From Rhizobium pisi (GTDB taxonomy: Bacteria > Pseudomonadota > Alphaproteobacteria > Rhizobiales > Rhizobiaceae), in the NCBI RefSeq assembly GCF_003938655.1, contig NZ_RJJT01000010.1, positions 219,357-283,356 on the forward strand: a stretch of 64,000 nt of DNA, given 5' to 3'. This document shows positions 1-7,706 of the stretch, piece by piece. The stretch's first letter is position 1; each line of letters opens with the position of its first letter. Made by a program: the position numbers and the translations under genes. The notes under the pieces are model-generated. The model was not told the origin of the DNA and did no database searches. It saw only the letters and a program-made list of their open reading frames with translations.

Positions 1-259
1 ATCAGATCGAAATCCTTGAAATCCCTCGACTGGATGCGGCGGGCGCGTTGGCCTGATATGTCGATGCCGTGGCTTTTGGCAATGGCGATCGACCGCTGGT
101 CGGGCGAATCGCCTTCATGCCAGCCGCCCGTGCCAGCGGAATCGATCGTAAAATGGCCGGTCAGGCCCGCTTGGGTGACAAGATGGCCGAAAATTCCTTC
201 CGCGAGCGGAGAACGGCATATATTGCCCATGCAAACGAAGAGGATGCGATGCGTTTCAT
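1..259 (-). CDS. Low-molecular-weight protein-tyrosine phosphatase (partial, C-terminus cut by window start)
   Basis: Hydrolyses phosphotyrosine (or small aryl phosphates) in the cytoplasm. On the minus strand the protein opens MKRILFVCMGNICRSPLAEG; the CxGNxCRS phosphate-binding loop right at the N-terminus is the diagnostic active site of the LMW-PTP family, with Cys8 as nucleophile and Arg14 binding phosphate. A GTGGWHEG segment follows, as usual in the family. About 86 residues are visible of the usual 150-160, and the general-acid DPY motif lies outside the window. An ATG further upstream in another frame runs into a stop, so this ATG is the natural start. It is divergent from the pterin dehydratase gene with only 35 bp between starts, so the two promoters must overlap the coding regions or each other. 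Confidence 0.9.
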
Positions 260-294
260 CGGTAGATCCGTCGGAAAGATGAGAGGACCATGGC

Positions 295-600
295 ATGAAA
301 TGGGAAAAACTGGAACGGGCGGCGGCCGAGGCTGAGCTGACCAAGCTTACGGGCTGGGCGCTCAACGATGCGGCCTCTTCGATATCGAAGACATTCAAAT
401 TCGCAAATTTCGTCGAGGCTTTCGGTTTCATGACGGAGGCCGCCCTTGCGGCCGAAAAACTCAACCACCATCCCGAATGGTTCAATGTCTATTCCAAGGT
501 GGAAGTAACGCTGAACACGCATGATGCCGGCGGACTGACGGAGCTGGATTTCAAGCTCGCCAGGGCGATGGAAAAGGCAGCGGCGCGACGCGTCGCTTGA
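295..600 (+). CDS. 4a-hydroxytetrahydrobiopterin dehydratase (pterin carbinolamine dehydratase)
   Basis: Dehydrates 4a-hydroxytetrahydrobiopterin formed by aromatic amino acid hydroxylases, recycling the pterin cofactor; family members can also act as DCoH-like coactivators. The 101-residue length is typical. The sequence carries the family signature EKLNHHPEW around residues 54-62 and a later VTLNTHD segment (His76), the histidines that line the active site. A GAGAGG ribosome-binding site sits about 8 nt before the ATG. No phenylalanine hydroxylase gene (phhA) is next to it, so its partner enzyme, if any, is elsewhere. The following DUF1232 gene starts 65 bp downstream on the same strand. 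Confidence 0.93.
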   Translation: MKWEKLERAAAEAELTKLTGWALNDAASSISKTFKFANFVEAFGFMTEAALAAEKLNHHPEWFNVYSKVEVTLNTHDAGGLTELDFKLARAMEKAAARRVA

Positions 601-665
601 AAGCGGAACCGATTGAAAGCCGAAGCGCCATCACCATATGTTCGCATGGACGAAAGGATAGAGGG

Positions 666-1058
666 ATGGACGACGTCAAATTCGGGGAAATCCTGTTGCC
701 GGGCGACGAGGACACGCAGAGCCGCCGGGAAAAGACCGTGCGGCAGAAATTCTGGCCAACCTTCCGGCGGGCGGTTCGGCAAATTCCGTTTTCGCGCGAC
801 GTCGTCGCCGGTTTCTACTGCGCGCTCGATCCGCAGACGCCGACCAAGGTGCGTGGCGTGCTGCTTGCGGCCCTCGCCTATTTCGTCATGCCGGTCGATA
901 TGATCCCTGATTTTTTCGCCGGCATCGGCTTTTCGGATGACATCGCCGTGCTTTCGGCCGCCTTTGCGATGGTGCGCGGCAATATAAGGCCGGGCCACTA
1001 CGAAGCGGCCGACCGCGTTCTCGCCGACCGGCCGGAAGAGGTGATGAAGACGATCTAA
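666..1058 (+). CDS. DUF1232 (YkvA-type) membrane protein
   Basis: A 130-residue protein of unknown function. The C-terminal half has the DUF1232 core: a hydrophobic stretch with the sequence AYFVMPVDMIPDFFAGIGF, then a DDIAVL segment and a second hydrophobic helix. The PxDxIPDFxxxxGxxDD pattern is the signature of this family. The N-terminal part is charged and probably cytoplasmic. I chose the ATG at 666, preceded by an AGGATAGAGGG purine run, over an in-frame TTG at 597 that overlaps the previous stop codon. It may be co-transcribed with the dehydratase gene. The next gene is convergent. Confidence 0.8.
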   Translation: MDDVKFGEILLPGDEDTQSRREKTVRQKFWPTFRRAVRQIPFSRDVVAGFYCALDPQTPTKVRGVLLAALAYFVMPVDMIPDFFAGIGFSDDIAVLSAAFAMVRGNIRPGHYEAADRVLADRPEEVMKTI

Positions 1059-1069
1059 GGCCCGTCGCG

Positions 1070-1105
1070 TTTTAGATCCTTGGTTTTTGCGCGTGTCGTT
1101 TTCCC
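1070..1105. repeat. Degenerate copy of a rhizobial intergenic palindromic repeat (left part)
   Basis: The stretch TTTTAGATCCTTGG then TTTTTGCGCGTGTCGTTTTCCC aligns well with positions 2584-2616, which form the left half of a fuller palindromic element. The right half is not recognisable here. It lies between two convergent genes, the usual place for such elements. Similarity judged by eye. Confidence 0.5.
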
Positions 1106-1117
1106 GGGCGAGGTGCT

Positions 1118-1678
1118 TTAGGCGTTCTCCTGCTCCAGCACTTTGCGGAGCTTGCCGAAGGCAAGCCGGATGCGCGACTTCACCGTGCCGAGCGGCAGCC
1201 CGGTCGCCTCGGCGATCTCCGAATGCGATTGACCGAGGAAGAAGGCAGCGCGGAGCATGTCGCGCTGTTCTTCCGGCAGCTGGCCGACGGCGGCGCGTAT
1301 CTTGGCGTCACGGTCGTCGTTGGCGATCATTTCATCGGCGCCGATCCCGGCCGGCGGCTGCAGGGCCGGGTCGGTCTCATCGAAGGTGTGGGTGCTGGCG
1401 CGGCGCTGCAAGTCGATCCGGCGATTGCGGGCAATGCGGAAAAGCCAGGTCGAAAGCGAAGACCGCGTGGCATCGTAGAGACCGGCTTTGTGCCAAAGTA
1501 CGATCATGACCTCCTGAACCAGTTCCTCGGCCTCGCCACTCGTCATTTGCTGGCGCATCAGCCAGGCCTTCAGGCGGGGCGCGAAATAATCGAACAGGAT
1601 GGAAAAGGCTTGCTGGTCGCGATCCTCCGCGACGGCCTTCGCGAGGGCAGCGAAACGCTGTCTTTCCTCGGCATCCAT
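1118..1678 (-). CDS. ECF-family RNA polymerase sigma factor
   Basis: Directs RNA polymerase to a specialised set of promoters. The 186-residue protein has sigma region 2 (about residues 20-95, with the AEELVQEVMIVLWHKA stretch and FRIARNRRID motif for -10 binding) and region 4 (about 130-183, with LPEEQRDMLRAAF and the helix-turn-helix LPLGTVKSRIRLAFGKLR). There is no region 1 or 3, which defines the ECF class. It resembles RpoE-type factors usually paired with a ChrR/anti-sigma gene, but no anti-sigma gene follows: the next gene downstream is convergent. The ATG has a GAGAGGAC ribosome-binding site. Its regulator and target promoters cannot be told from this window. Confidence 0.93.
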   Translation of the reverse strand: MDAEERQRFAALAKAVAEDRDQQAFSILFDYFAPRLKAWLMRQQMTSGEAEELVQEVMIVLWHKAGLYDATRSSLSTWLFRIARNRRIDLQRRASTHTFDETDPALQPPAGIGADEMIANDDRDAKIRAAVGQLPEEQRDMLRAAFFLGQSHSEIAEATGLPLGTVKSRIRLAFGKLRKVLEQENA

Positions 1679-2015
1679 GTCCTCTCACGAGCCCCCTGCG
1701 GCGAAAATTTCGTCCCGGATTTCCAAGTCTTAATGAGGTACAACGGAATTGGGAAAGGTCAAACTCTTGCCTGAATCTTTGTGTCTTAAATTCAGCCGAA
1801 CGGACGGTCGGTGCCATCGGAACAAGGTGTCACGACAGATACCGTCAAAAGGGGCAAAATTGACACTCGAGCTGAAATGACACAGGCAGATACAAATCTG
1901 CAGCCATTGTTGACCATTTGGTAACCTGAATTAAGTCAAAATAAAGCAGATCGTGATTATGCGCTGCCCGCTATGATCGCTTCGGGCCTTGAATCGCAAG
2001 AACCGGCAGGAATCC
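1679..2015. other. Intergenic region between divergent sigma-factor and IalB-like genes
   Basis: About 340 bp, clearly more AT-rich than the flanking genes, and must carry both divergent promoters. It holds a perfect 6-bp inverted repeat (1886-1901). I could not assign -35/-10 boxes with confidence. A GGAAC at about 1818 is followed by CGTC 19 bases later, outside the spacing expected for an EcfG general-stress promoter. Confidence 0.6.
1886..1901. promoter_or_regulatory. Inverted repeat GCAGAT-ACAA-ATCTGC, possible operator
   Basis: Perfect 6-bp arms separated by 4 nt, 115 bp before the ATG of the IalB-like gene and 208 bp upstream of the sigma-factor start. There is no T-tract, so it is not a terminator. 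An operator role is inferred only from symmetry and position. Confidence 0.3.
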
Positions 2016-2531
2016 ATGTTTGTAAAAAGTATCGTATCCGCCCTCGCACTCACCCTTGTTATGGCCGGAGTAGCGGCAGCGCAGCAGCCCGCTGCCGCGC
2101 CAACCCGCATCCAGCAGTTCCAGGCATGGGGCGCCTATTCCTACAAGTCGGGCAACAGCACCGTCTGCTACGTCCTGTCCGTCCCGACCGCAAAGCAGCC
2201 GGCAAGTGTCGATCACGGTGATAATTTCTTCATCGTCTCGCAGCGCCCCGGCCAGAACATCTCCTACGAACCGCAGGCGATGATGGGCTACACGGTGAAG
2301 GAAAATTCGAAGATCAACGTCGTCATCGACAACAAGACCTTCGTGATGTTCACCAAGGACAAGGCCGGCTGGGTCGAGAATGCCGCGCAGGAGCCGGCCC
2401 TCGTCGCCGCGATGAAGACCGGGCATTCGATGACAGTGAATGCCGTCTCGCGCAAGGGCACAGGCACCTCCTACAGCTATTCGCTCTCCGGCATATCGGC
2501 CGCGCTGAAGCAGATCGAAACCTGCAAGTAA
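2016..2531 (+). CDS. IalB-family (invasion-associated locus B) secreted protein
   Basis: A 171-residue exported protein. Residues 1-22 form a clear Sec signal peptide (MFVKSI, then a hydrophobic core ending in VAAA-QQ). The mature part matches the IalB family: a WGAYSYKSGNSTVCYVLSVP opening, a FFIVSQRPGQN segment, and a C-terminal GTSYSYSLSGISAALKQIETC with the conserved closing Cys. IalB was named for Bartonella erythrocyte invasion, but the family is widespread in non-pathogenic rhizobia, where the role is unknown, probably periplasmic. I chose ATG 2016 (GGCAGG upstream) over a GTG/ATG extension at 1989 because the signal peptide then starts properly. A hairpin terminator follows directly. 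Confidence 0.9.
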   Translation: MFVKSIVSALALTLVMAGVAAAQQPAAAPTRIQQFQAWGAYSYKSGNSTVCYVLSVPTAKQPASVDHGDNFFIVSQRPGQNISYEPQAMMGYTVKENSKINVVIDNKTFVMFTKDKAGWVENAAQEPALVAAMKTGHSMTVNAVSRKGTGTSYSYSLSGISAALKQIETCK

Positions 2532-2554
2532 GCAGTTTTCATCCGCAAAGTTTC

Positions 2555-2579
2555 AAGGGCCGGCCTTGCGCCGGCCTTT
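2555..2579 (+). terminator. Hairpin terminator after the IalB-like gene
   Basis: AAGGGCCGGC, 5-nt loop CTTGC, GCCGGCCTTT: nine of ten positions pair. The T-tract is short (TTT), so termination is probably partial or factor-assisted. Confidence 0.6.
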
Positions 2580-2601
2580 GCCATTTAGCTCCTTGTTTTA
2601 T

Positions 2602-2646
2602 GCATGCCGTTCTCCCAAAACCACTTCACACTTTTGGGCGACATGC
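2602..2646. repeat. Rhizobial intergenic palindromic repeat (RIME-type element)
   Basis: A 45-bp imperfect palindrome: GCATGCCG (2602-2609) pairs with CGACATGC (2639-2646), and CCCAAAA (2614-2620) pairs with TTTTGGG (2632-2638), with a 4-nt bulge and an 11-nt loop. This GCATGYCG...CCCAAAA...TTTTGGGCGACATGC pattern is a family I know as very common between genes in Rhizobium and relatives; the exact family name is from memory. Related partial copies are at 1070-1105 and 20515-20547. Confidence 0.7.
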
Positions 2647-2833
2647 TTGATAGTGACGCGCGGGCAAAATGATGCTAAATGCCGCGCAACCAGCGGACAG
2701 AGCGGGATATCAGTCGCCGTTCCGCCATTCATTTTCTGCCAATGTGCCGTCATGCGCCCGCAAGTCTTCCGGCTTATCCCGGCAAGCCCTTGGGCTTGCA
2801 GCGGTCACATGTTCGACTTCGGGATGAAAGACT

Positions 2834-4063
2834 ATGTCCGTCATGGATGCGATGACCATTAACAAGCCTCAGGCCGCGCGCGCCTTTGCCGACGCCGAAA
2901 AGCCGTCGCTGATCGGCATGTCTCGCGACGAAATGGGAGCAGCCCTTCGTGAAAAGGGCGTCGCCGAGAAGCAGATCAAGATGCGCGTCTCGCAGCTCTG
3001 GAACTGGATCTATGTGCGCGGGGTCTCCGATTTCGACCATATGACGAATGTCGCCAAGGAGATGCGCGAGATGCTGAAACAGCATTTCACCATAGCGCGT
3101 CCCGAGATCGTCGAGGAGCAGGTCTCCAACGACGGCACGCGCAAGTGGCTGCTGCGCTTTCCCCCGCGGGGCGCAGGGCGCCCGGTCGAGATCGAGGCCG
3201 TCTACATTCCGGAAGAAGGCCGCGGCACACTCTGCATTTCCAGCCAGGTCGGCTGCACGCTCACCTGTTCCTTCTGTCACACCGGCACGCAACGTCTGGT
3301 GCGCAACCTGACGGCCGAGGAGATTCTTTCACAGCTGCTGCTCGCTCGCGACCGGCTTGGGGATTTCCCGGACCGCGAAGCGCCACAGGGTACGATCATG
3401 CCTGCCGAGGGCCGCAAGGTTAGCAACATCGTGATGATGGGCATGGGCGAGCCGCTCTATAATTTCGACAGCGTCAAGCAGGCATTGCTGATCGCCACGG
3501 ATGGTGACGGCCTGTCGCTCTCCAAGCGCCGGGTCACGCTTTCCACCTCGGGTGTTGTGCCGGAAATCTTCCGTACCGGCGAGGAGATCGGCGTCATGCT
3601 GGCGATCTCGCTGCATGCGGTGCGCGACGATCTGCGCGACATTCTGGTGCCGATCAATAAGAAATATCCGCTGAAGGAATTGATCGAGGCCTGCCGGGCC
3701 TATCCCGGCCTTTCCAACGCCCGACGCATTACGTTCGAATATGTGATGCTGAAGGACGTCAATGACAGCCTGGAAGACGCCAAGGGGCTGATCAAGCTGT
3801 TGAAGGGCGTGCCGGCGAAGATCAACCTCATTCCGTTCAATCCCTGGCCCGGCACCAATTACCAGTGTTCCGACTGGGAGCAGATCGAGAAGTTCGCCGA
3901 CTTCATCAATTCGGCAGGTTATGCCTCGCCGATCCGCACGCCGCGCGGCCGCGACATTCTTGCCGCCTGCGGCCAGCTGAAATCGGAATCCGAACGCATG
4001 CGCAAAACCGAGCGCCTGGCCTTCGAAGCGATGATGATCGCCAATCACGGCGCCGACGACTGA
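2834..4063 (+). CDS. rlmN: 23S rRNA (adenine2503-C2) methyltransferase RlmN
   Basis: Radical-SAM enzyme that methylates C2 of A2503 in 23S rRNA (and A37 of some tRNAs), acting in translation fidelity. The 409-residue protein has the CxxxCxxC cluster that binds the [4Fe-4S] centre (Cys141, Cys145, Cys148, in [15 protein letters not shown]), a conserved Cys134 just before it, and the catalytic mono-methyl-acceptor Cys379 in AACGQLKSE near the C-terminus. Other family blocks present are [10 protein letters not shown] and [12 protein letters not shown]. The longer N-terminus than in E. coli RlmN is usual for rhizobia. Monocistronic here: a palindromic repeat lies upstream and the next gene has its own strong ribosome-binding site after a 93-bp gap. 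Confidence 0.96.
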   Translation: MSVMDAMTINKPQAARAFADAEKPSLIGMSRDEMGAALREKGVAEKQIKMRVSQLWNWIYVRGVSDFDHMTNVAKEMREMLKQHFTIARPEIVEEQVSNDGTRKWLLRFPPRGAGRPVEIEAVYIPEEGRGTLCISSQVGCTLTCSFCHTGTQRLVRNLTAEEILSQLLLARDRLGDFPDREAPQGTIMPAEGRKVSNIVMMGMGEPLYNFDSVKQALLIATDGDGLSLSKRRVTLSTSGVVPEIFRTGEEIGVMLAISLHAVRDDLRDILVPINKKYPLKELIEACRAYPGLSNARRITFEYVMLKDVNDSLEDAKGLIKLLKGVPAKINLIPFNPWPGTNYQCSDWEQIEKFADFINSAGYASPIRTPRGRDILAACGQLKSESERMRKTERLAFEAMMIANHGADD

Positions 4064-4156
4064 TCAGCAAGTTTGATCCTCGCTACAATTCTCCTGCATT
4101 GATTTAAGCATGCGCTTTTCCTAATAGTGCCGCCAAAATCATTCAGGAGGACACCC

Positions 4157-5110
4157 ATGCGCCCGATTCTGCTCGCTCTTGCCGCAACTTTGGCCCTTTC
4201 CCTGCCCGCTAAGGCCGATAACGTGACCGTTGCCGTGACGGCGATCGTCGAGCACCCGGCGCTGGATGCGGCCCGCAAGGGCGTTCTCGATGTGCTGACG
4301 GCGGCCGGCTACAAAGAGGGTGAGAACCTGAAATTCGTGTTCGAGTCGGCGCAGGGCAATCCCGCAACGGCAGCCCAGATCGCCCGCCAGTTCGCCGGCG
4401 ACGAACCCAACGTCATCGTGCCGATCTCTACGCCCTCGGCCCAGGCCGTCGTCTCCGCGACGCGCGACATTCCCGTCGTCTTCACGGCGGTCTCCGATCC
4501 GCTCGGCGCCCAGCTCGTCAAGAACATGGACAAGCCCGGCGGCAATGTCACCGGCCTTTCCGACATGTCGCCGGTCGCCGAGCACCTGGCGCTGATCAAG
4601 GAAATCCTGCCCGATGTGAAAACCATCGGCTATCTCTACAATTCCGGTGAGGCGAATTCCGTTTCGCTGCTCGCCGTGCTGAAGGCGGAAGCCGAGAAGG
4701 CCGGCCTGAAAGTCGTCGAATCGGCCGCCACCAAGTCGGCTGAAGTCCAGGGTGCTGCCCGCGCGCTCGTCGGCCGCGCCGATGCGATCTACATTCCGAC
4801 CGACAACACGATCATCTCCGCGCTCGAAGGCGCTGTGGCGGTTGCCGAAGAAAGCAAGCTGCCGCTCTTCACCGCCGATACGGATTCGGTTTCGCGCGGC
4901 TCGATCGCTGCCCTCGGCTTCAACTATTACGACGTCGGCAAGCAGACCGGCGAGATCGTCGTGCGCGTGCTGAAGGGCGAAAACCCCGGCGACATCGCGG
5001 TCAAGACCGCCGCCGGCAGCGACCTCGTCGTCAACAAGGCTGCAGCCCAGAAGATGGGCGTCACCCTGCCGCAGAGCGTGCTTTCGCGCGCCAACAAGGT
5101 CATCGAATAA
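4157..5110 (+). CDS. ABC transporter substrate-binding protein (ABC_sub_bind / TrpX-like family)
   Basis: Periplasmic binding component of an importer. The 317-residue protein begins with a signal peptide (residues 1-20, MRPILLALAATLALSLPAKA). The mature protein has the family pattern: AVTAIVEHPALDAARKGVLD near the start, TPSAQAVVSATRDIPVVFTAVSDPLGA, and GFNYYDVGKQTGEIVVRVLKG near the end. This family (COG2984) includes tryptophan/tyrosine-type importers, but the substrate cannot be read from sequence. The ATG at 4157 follows a perfect AGGAGG; an upstream in-frame ATG at 4127 would bury the signal peptide. Forms a cassette with the permease and ATPase that follow, separated by a hairpin at 5144-5171. 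Confidence 0.9.
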   Translation: MRPILLALAATLALSLPAKADNVTVAVTAIVEHPALDAARKGVLDVLTAAGYKEGENLKFVFESAQGNPATAAQIARQFAGDEPNVIVPISTPSAQAVVSATRDIPVVFTAVSDPLGAQLVKNMDKPGGNVTGLSDMSPVAEHLALIKEILPDVKTIGYLYNSGEANSVSLLAVLKAEAEKAGLKVVESAATKSAEVQGAARALVGRADAIYIPTDNTIISALEGAVAVAEESKLPLFTADTDSVSRGSIAALGFNYYDVGKQTGEIVVRVLKGENPGDIAVKTAAGSDLVVNKAAAQKMGVTLPQSVLSRANKVIE

Positions 5111-5143
5111 TCGGCCGGTACCTTTAACGCGTTCGCCGCATTC

Positions 5144-5171
5144 AGCCGCTCTCGTTTGCACGAGAGCGGTT
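5144..5171 (+). terminator. Intra-operon hairpin between binding protein and permease genes
   Basis: AGCCGCTCTCGT, loop TTGC, ACGAGAGCGGTT: a 12-bp stem including one G-T pair, with only a short broken T stretch (TTCCTTG) after it. In ABC importer operons such hairpins commonly protect the binding-protein mRNA or attenuate downstream genes, which fits the need for more binding protein than permease. Confidence 0.6.
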
Positions 5172-5234
5172 CCTTGTATTAAAAGGCTCCGTTTCGCGAC
5201 GGGCGGAACGGAAACAAAAAAGGGGCTGAAAGCC

Positions 5235-6113
5235 TTGAGCCAAATCGCATTCTGGGGGGCCGTCGAACTCGGACTGGTCTATTCCTTCGTCGCCCTTGGG
5301 GTCTATCTCGCCTTCCGTGTTCTGGACTTTCCCGACCTGACGGTCGACGGTTCCTTTCCGCTTGGCGCGGCGGTGACGGCCGTTCTCATCATTGCCGGCG
5401 TCAATGCCTGGCTTGCGGCCCTGATCGCCATGGCGGCCGGTGCGGCGGCGGGCATGGTGACGGCGCTGCTCAACGTGCGCTTCAAGATCCTCAACCTTCT
5501 TGCCTCGATCCTGACGATGATCGCGCTCTTTTCCGTCAATCTGAGGGTGATGGGCAAACCCAACGTCGCCCTTATCAATGCCGATACGATGATCAGCCCG
5601 TTCTTCGGTCACGGACTTCGTGACTTCTACGTGCGACCGCTCTTCGTCGGCGTTCTCGTCATCGTCGCCCTCATCCTGGTCTGGCGCTTCCTGGAAAGCG
5701 ACGCCGGGCTTGCCATGCGCGCGACCGGCGCCAATGCGCGGATGGCCCGCGCCCAAGGCGTCGATACCAGCCGGCAGATCTATCTCGGCATGGCGATCTC
5801 GAATGCGCTGGTGGCCTTCGGCGGTGCATTGTTTGCCCAGACCAACGGCTTTGCCGACGTCACCTCCGGCGTCGGGACGATCGTCGTCGGTCTTGCCGCC
5901 GTCATCATCGGCGAGACGTTGCTCGGACGCCGCGGCCTGCTGATCGCGCTCGTCGGCTGCGTGCTCGGCTCGATCCTCTATCGCATCGCGATCCAGCTGG
6001 CGCTTTCGAGCGATGTCATCGGGTTGCAGGCTTCCGATCTCAACTTCGTCACGGCGGTGCTGGTGACCTTCGCGCTCATTCTTCCCCGTCTTCGCCGAGG
6101 TGCCGCATCGTGA
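5235..6113 (+). CDS. ABC transporter permease (COG4120 type)
   Basis: Inner-membrane channel subunit of the importer, 292 residues, with about eight hydrophobic segments. Distinctive blocks are FRVLDFPDLTVDGSFPLGAA near the N-terminus (the FPDLTVDGSF signature of this permease class), GANARMARAQGVD in the cytoplasmic loop that contacts the ATPase, and a glycine-rich GVGTIVVGLAAVIIGE segment. The start is a TTG at 5235, 8 nt after an AGGGGCTG ribosome-binding site; no ATG fits as well. Its stop codon overlaps the GTG start of the ATPase gene by 4 nt (GTGA), so the two are translationally coupled. Confidence 0.9.
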   Translation: MSQIAFWGAVELGLVYSFVALGVYLAFRVLDFPDLTVDGSFPLGAAVTAVLIIAGVNAWLAALIAMAAGAAAGMVTALLNVRFKILNLLASILTMIALFSVNLRVMGKPNVALINADTMISPFFGHGLRDFYVRPLFVGVLVIVALILVWRFLESDAGLAMRATGANARMARAQGVDTSRQIYLGMAISNALVAFGGALFAQTNGFADVTSGVGTIVVGLAAVIIGETLLGRRGLLIALVGCVLGSILYRIAIQLALSSDVIGLQASDLNFVTAVLVTFALILPRLRRGAAS

Positions 6114-6904
6114 TCAGCGTCAAGGACATCAAGGTTGTTTTCGGACGCGGCACGCCGCTGCAGAAGCAGGCGTTGAACGGCGTCAGCCTGACCATCGAGC
6201 AGGGATCCTTCGTCACCGTCATCGGCTCCAACGGCGCCGGCAAATCGACGCTGCTCGGCGTGCTCGCCGGCGACGTCATTCCAAGTGAAGGACAGGTGCT
6301 GATCGGCAAGAACGAGGTGACGCGCAAGTCGACGGCGGCGCGCGCCGGACTCGTGGCTCGCGTCTTCCAGGATCCGTTGACGGGAAGCTGCGGCGCATTG
6401 TCGATCGAAGAAAACCTCGCTCTGGCCGCCCGGCGCGGTGAGAGGCGCGGGCTTGCGCCGGCGCTCGGTGGTGTCAGGCGCGATTATTTCCGGGAGCGGA
6501 TCGCCGAACTCAATCTCGGGCTGGAAAACCGGCTGAAGGACCGCATGGATCTTCTCTCGGGCGGGCAGCGGCAGGCCGTTTCGCTCGTCATGGCGACGCT
6601 TGCGGGCTCGGAAGTGCTGCTGCTCGACGAACATACGGCGGCGCTCGATCCCGGTATGGCCGAGTTCGTGATGAACCTGACGCAGAAGATCGTCGCCGAG
6701 CGCAAGCTGACGACGATGATGGTGACGCACTCCATGCGTCAGGCACTGGACTACGGTCACCGCACGATCATGCTGCATGGCGGCGAGATCGTTCTCGATG
6801 TGGCAGGCGACAACAGGAAGAACCTGCAGGTCGAGGACCTGATCGCCATGTTCCGCAAGATGCGCGGCCAGACGCTGGATGACGATGCTTTGCTGATCGG
6901 CTGA
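6110..6904 (+). CDS. ABC transporter ATP-binding protein (COG1101 type)
   Basis: Energises the importer encoded just upstream. The 264-residue protein has Walker A GSNGAGKST, the ABC signature LSGGQRQAVSL, Walker B LLLDEHTAALDP and an H-loop in MMVTHSMRQALDYG. The DEHTAALDP variant, with His in place of the usual Pro, is characteristic of this subfamily rather than an anomaly. The start is GTG at 6110, overlapping the permease stop by 4 nt. It is the last gene of the cassette: the next gene is on the opposite strand and ends 76 bp further on. Confidence 0.92.
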   Translation: MISVKDIKVVFGRGTPLQKQALNGVSLTIEQGSFVTVIGSNGAGKSTLLGVLAGDVIPSEGQVLIGKNEVTRKSTAARAGLVARVFQDPLTGSCGALSIEENLALAARRGERRGLAPALGGVRRDYFRERIAELNLGLENRLKDRMDLLSGGQRQAVSLVMATLAGSEVLLLDEHTAALDPGMAEFVMNLTQKIVAERKLTTMMVTHSMRQALDYGHRTIMLHGGEIVLDVAGDNRKNLQVEDLIAMFRKMRGQTLDDDALLIG

Positions 6905-6980
6905 CGCACGACAGCGTGCTGATTGGCTAACGCGGACAGCGCGCGGATCGCTTTGCGACCGTGGGTGAGCCGGCCGTGGG

Positions 6981-7622
6981 CTACTTTGCCTGGGTGAGCA
7001 GGATCTTGGCTGCGAAGATCGAGAAGACGCCGGCGAAGGTATAGTCCATGCCGCGCAGCACTTTCTTGTTGCTCTGCAGCCAGGACGTGAGCCAGTCGGC
7101 GGCGAAGATCACGCTGGCATTGACGGGCATGCCGATCAGAATGAAGCAAAGCCCAAGGAAAAGCAGCTTCTGCGTGACGGCGGGATCGCCGGCGCTGACG
7201 AATTGCGGCAGGAAGGTCATGAAGAAGATGATGACCTTCGGGTTCAGAAGATTGACCCAGAAGCCGGACGAGATGTTCGCAAGCGCGGTGCCCTTCTGCG
7301 CCTCGACCTTGGCGACGGTGAGCTTCGAACCGAAGCGGATCGCATGCACTGCGAGCCAGAACAGATAGGCTGCACCGCCGGTCTTCAGGATCAGGAAGGC
7401 GGTCGGCGAAGCGGTGATCAGCGCCGAAATGCCGAAGGCGACCAGCATGGTGTGGACGACGATGCCGAGGCTGGTGCCGACGACGACGAAGAGGGCAGCC
7501 TTTTTGCCCTGGGCCAGCGCACGGCTGATCGACAGCGTCATATCAGGGCCCGGGGTGGCCGCGAGCAGAAGCGTGGCGGCGGCAAAGGCAGCAAGGGTCG
7601 GCAGGCTGGGCAGGAAATCCAT
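6981..7622 (-). CDS. LysE/RhtB-family amino acid exporter
   Basis: Inner-membrane exporter, 213 residues, about six transmembrane helices. The N-terminal block LLLAATPGPDMTLSISRALAQGKKAAL carries the conserved TPGPD motif, and the middle block SSGFWVNLLNPKVIIFFMTFLPQF has the NLLNPK signature; both define the family. The exported substrate (amino acid or analogue) cannot be predicted. It lies downstream of, and on the same strand as, the SDR gene with an 84-bp gap that contains a 9-bp inverted repeat. Confidence 0.92.
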   Translation of the reverse strand: MDFLPSLPTLAAFAAATLLLAATPGPDMTLSISRALAQGKKAALFVVVGTSLGIVVHTMLVAFGISALITASPTAFLILKTGGAAYLFWLAVHAIRFGSKLTVAKVEAQKGTALANISSGFWVNLLNPKVIIFFMTFLPQFVSAGDPAVTQKLLFLGLCFILIGMPVNASVIFAADWLTSWLQSNKKVLRGMDYTFAGVFSIFAAKILLTQAK

Positions 7623-7632
7623 GGCACTCTCT

Positions 7633-7671
7633 GAAAGCCGGAAAGACCTGATGATCTCTTACCCGGCTTTC
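7633..7671 (-). other. Inverted repeat in the gap between SDR and LysE genes
   Basis: GAAAGCCGG (7633-7641) and CCGGCTTTC (7663-7671) pair over 9 bp with a 21-nt loop, 11 bp before the LysE start codon. It could terminate the SDR transcript or fold in the LysE leader; no T-tract is present on the coding strand. Confidence 0.35.
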
Positions 7672-7706
7672 GGAAAATTACCAATCAAACCTGCTGATGG
7701 CGCCGA

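Larger units (their letters stand above)
2532..2833. other. Intergenic region upstream of rlmN
   Basis: About 300 bp with a terminator-like hairpin (2555-2579) and a rhizobial palindromic repeat (2602-2646) on its left side. The right part, 2650-2833, should contain the rlmN promoter; I see no box I would defend. An open reading frame through this region (2566-2862) has no family resemblance and is not called. Confidence 0.6.

Noticed and set aside
1817..1845. Possible EcfG general-stress promoter (GGAAC...CGTC)
   Set aside because: The spacer is 19 bases and the second box is CGTC, outside the GGAAC-N16/17-CGTT pattern.
2566..2862. 98-codon plus-strand frame between the IalB-like gene and rlmN
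   Set aside because: Runs through a terminator and a palindromic repeat, has no ribosome-binding site, and overlaps rlmN in another frame.
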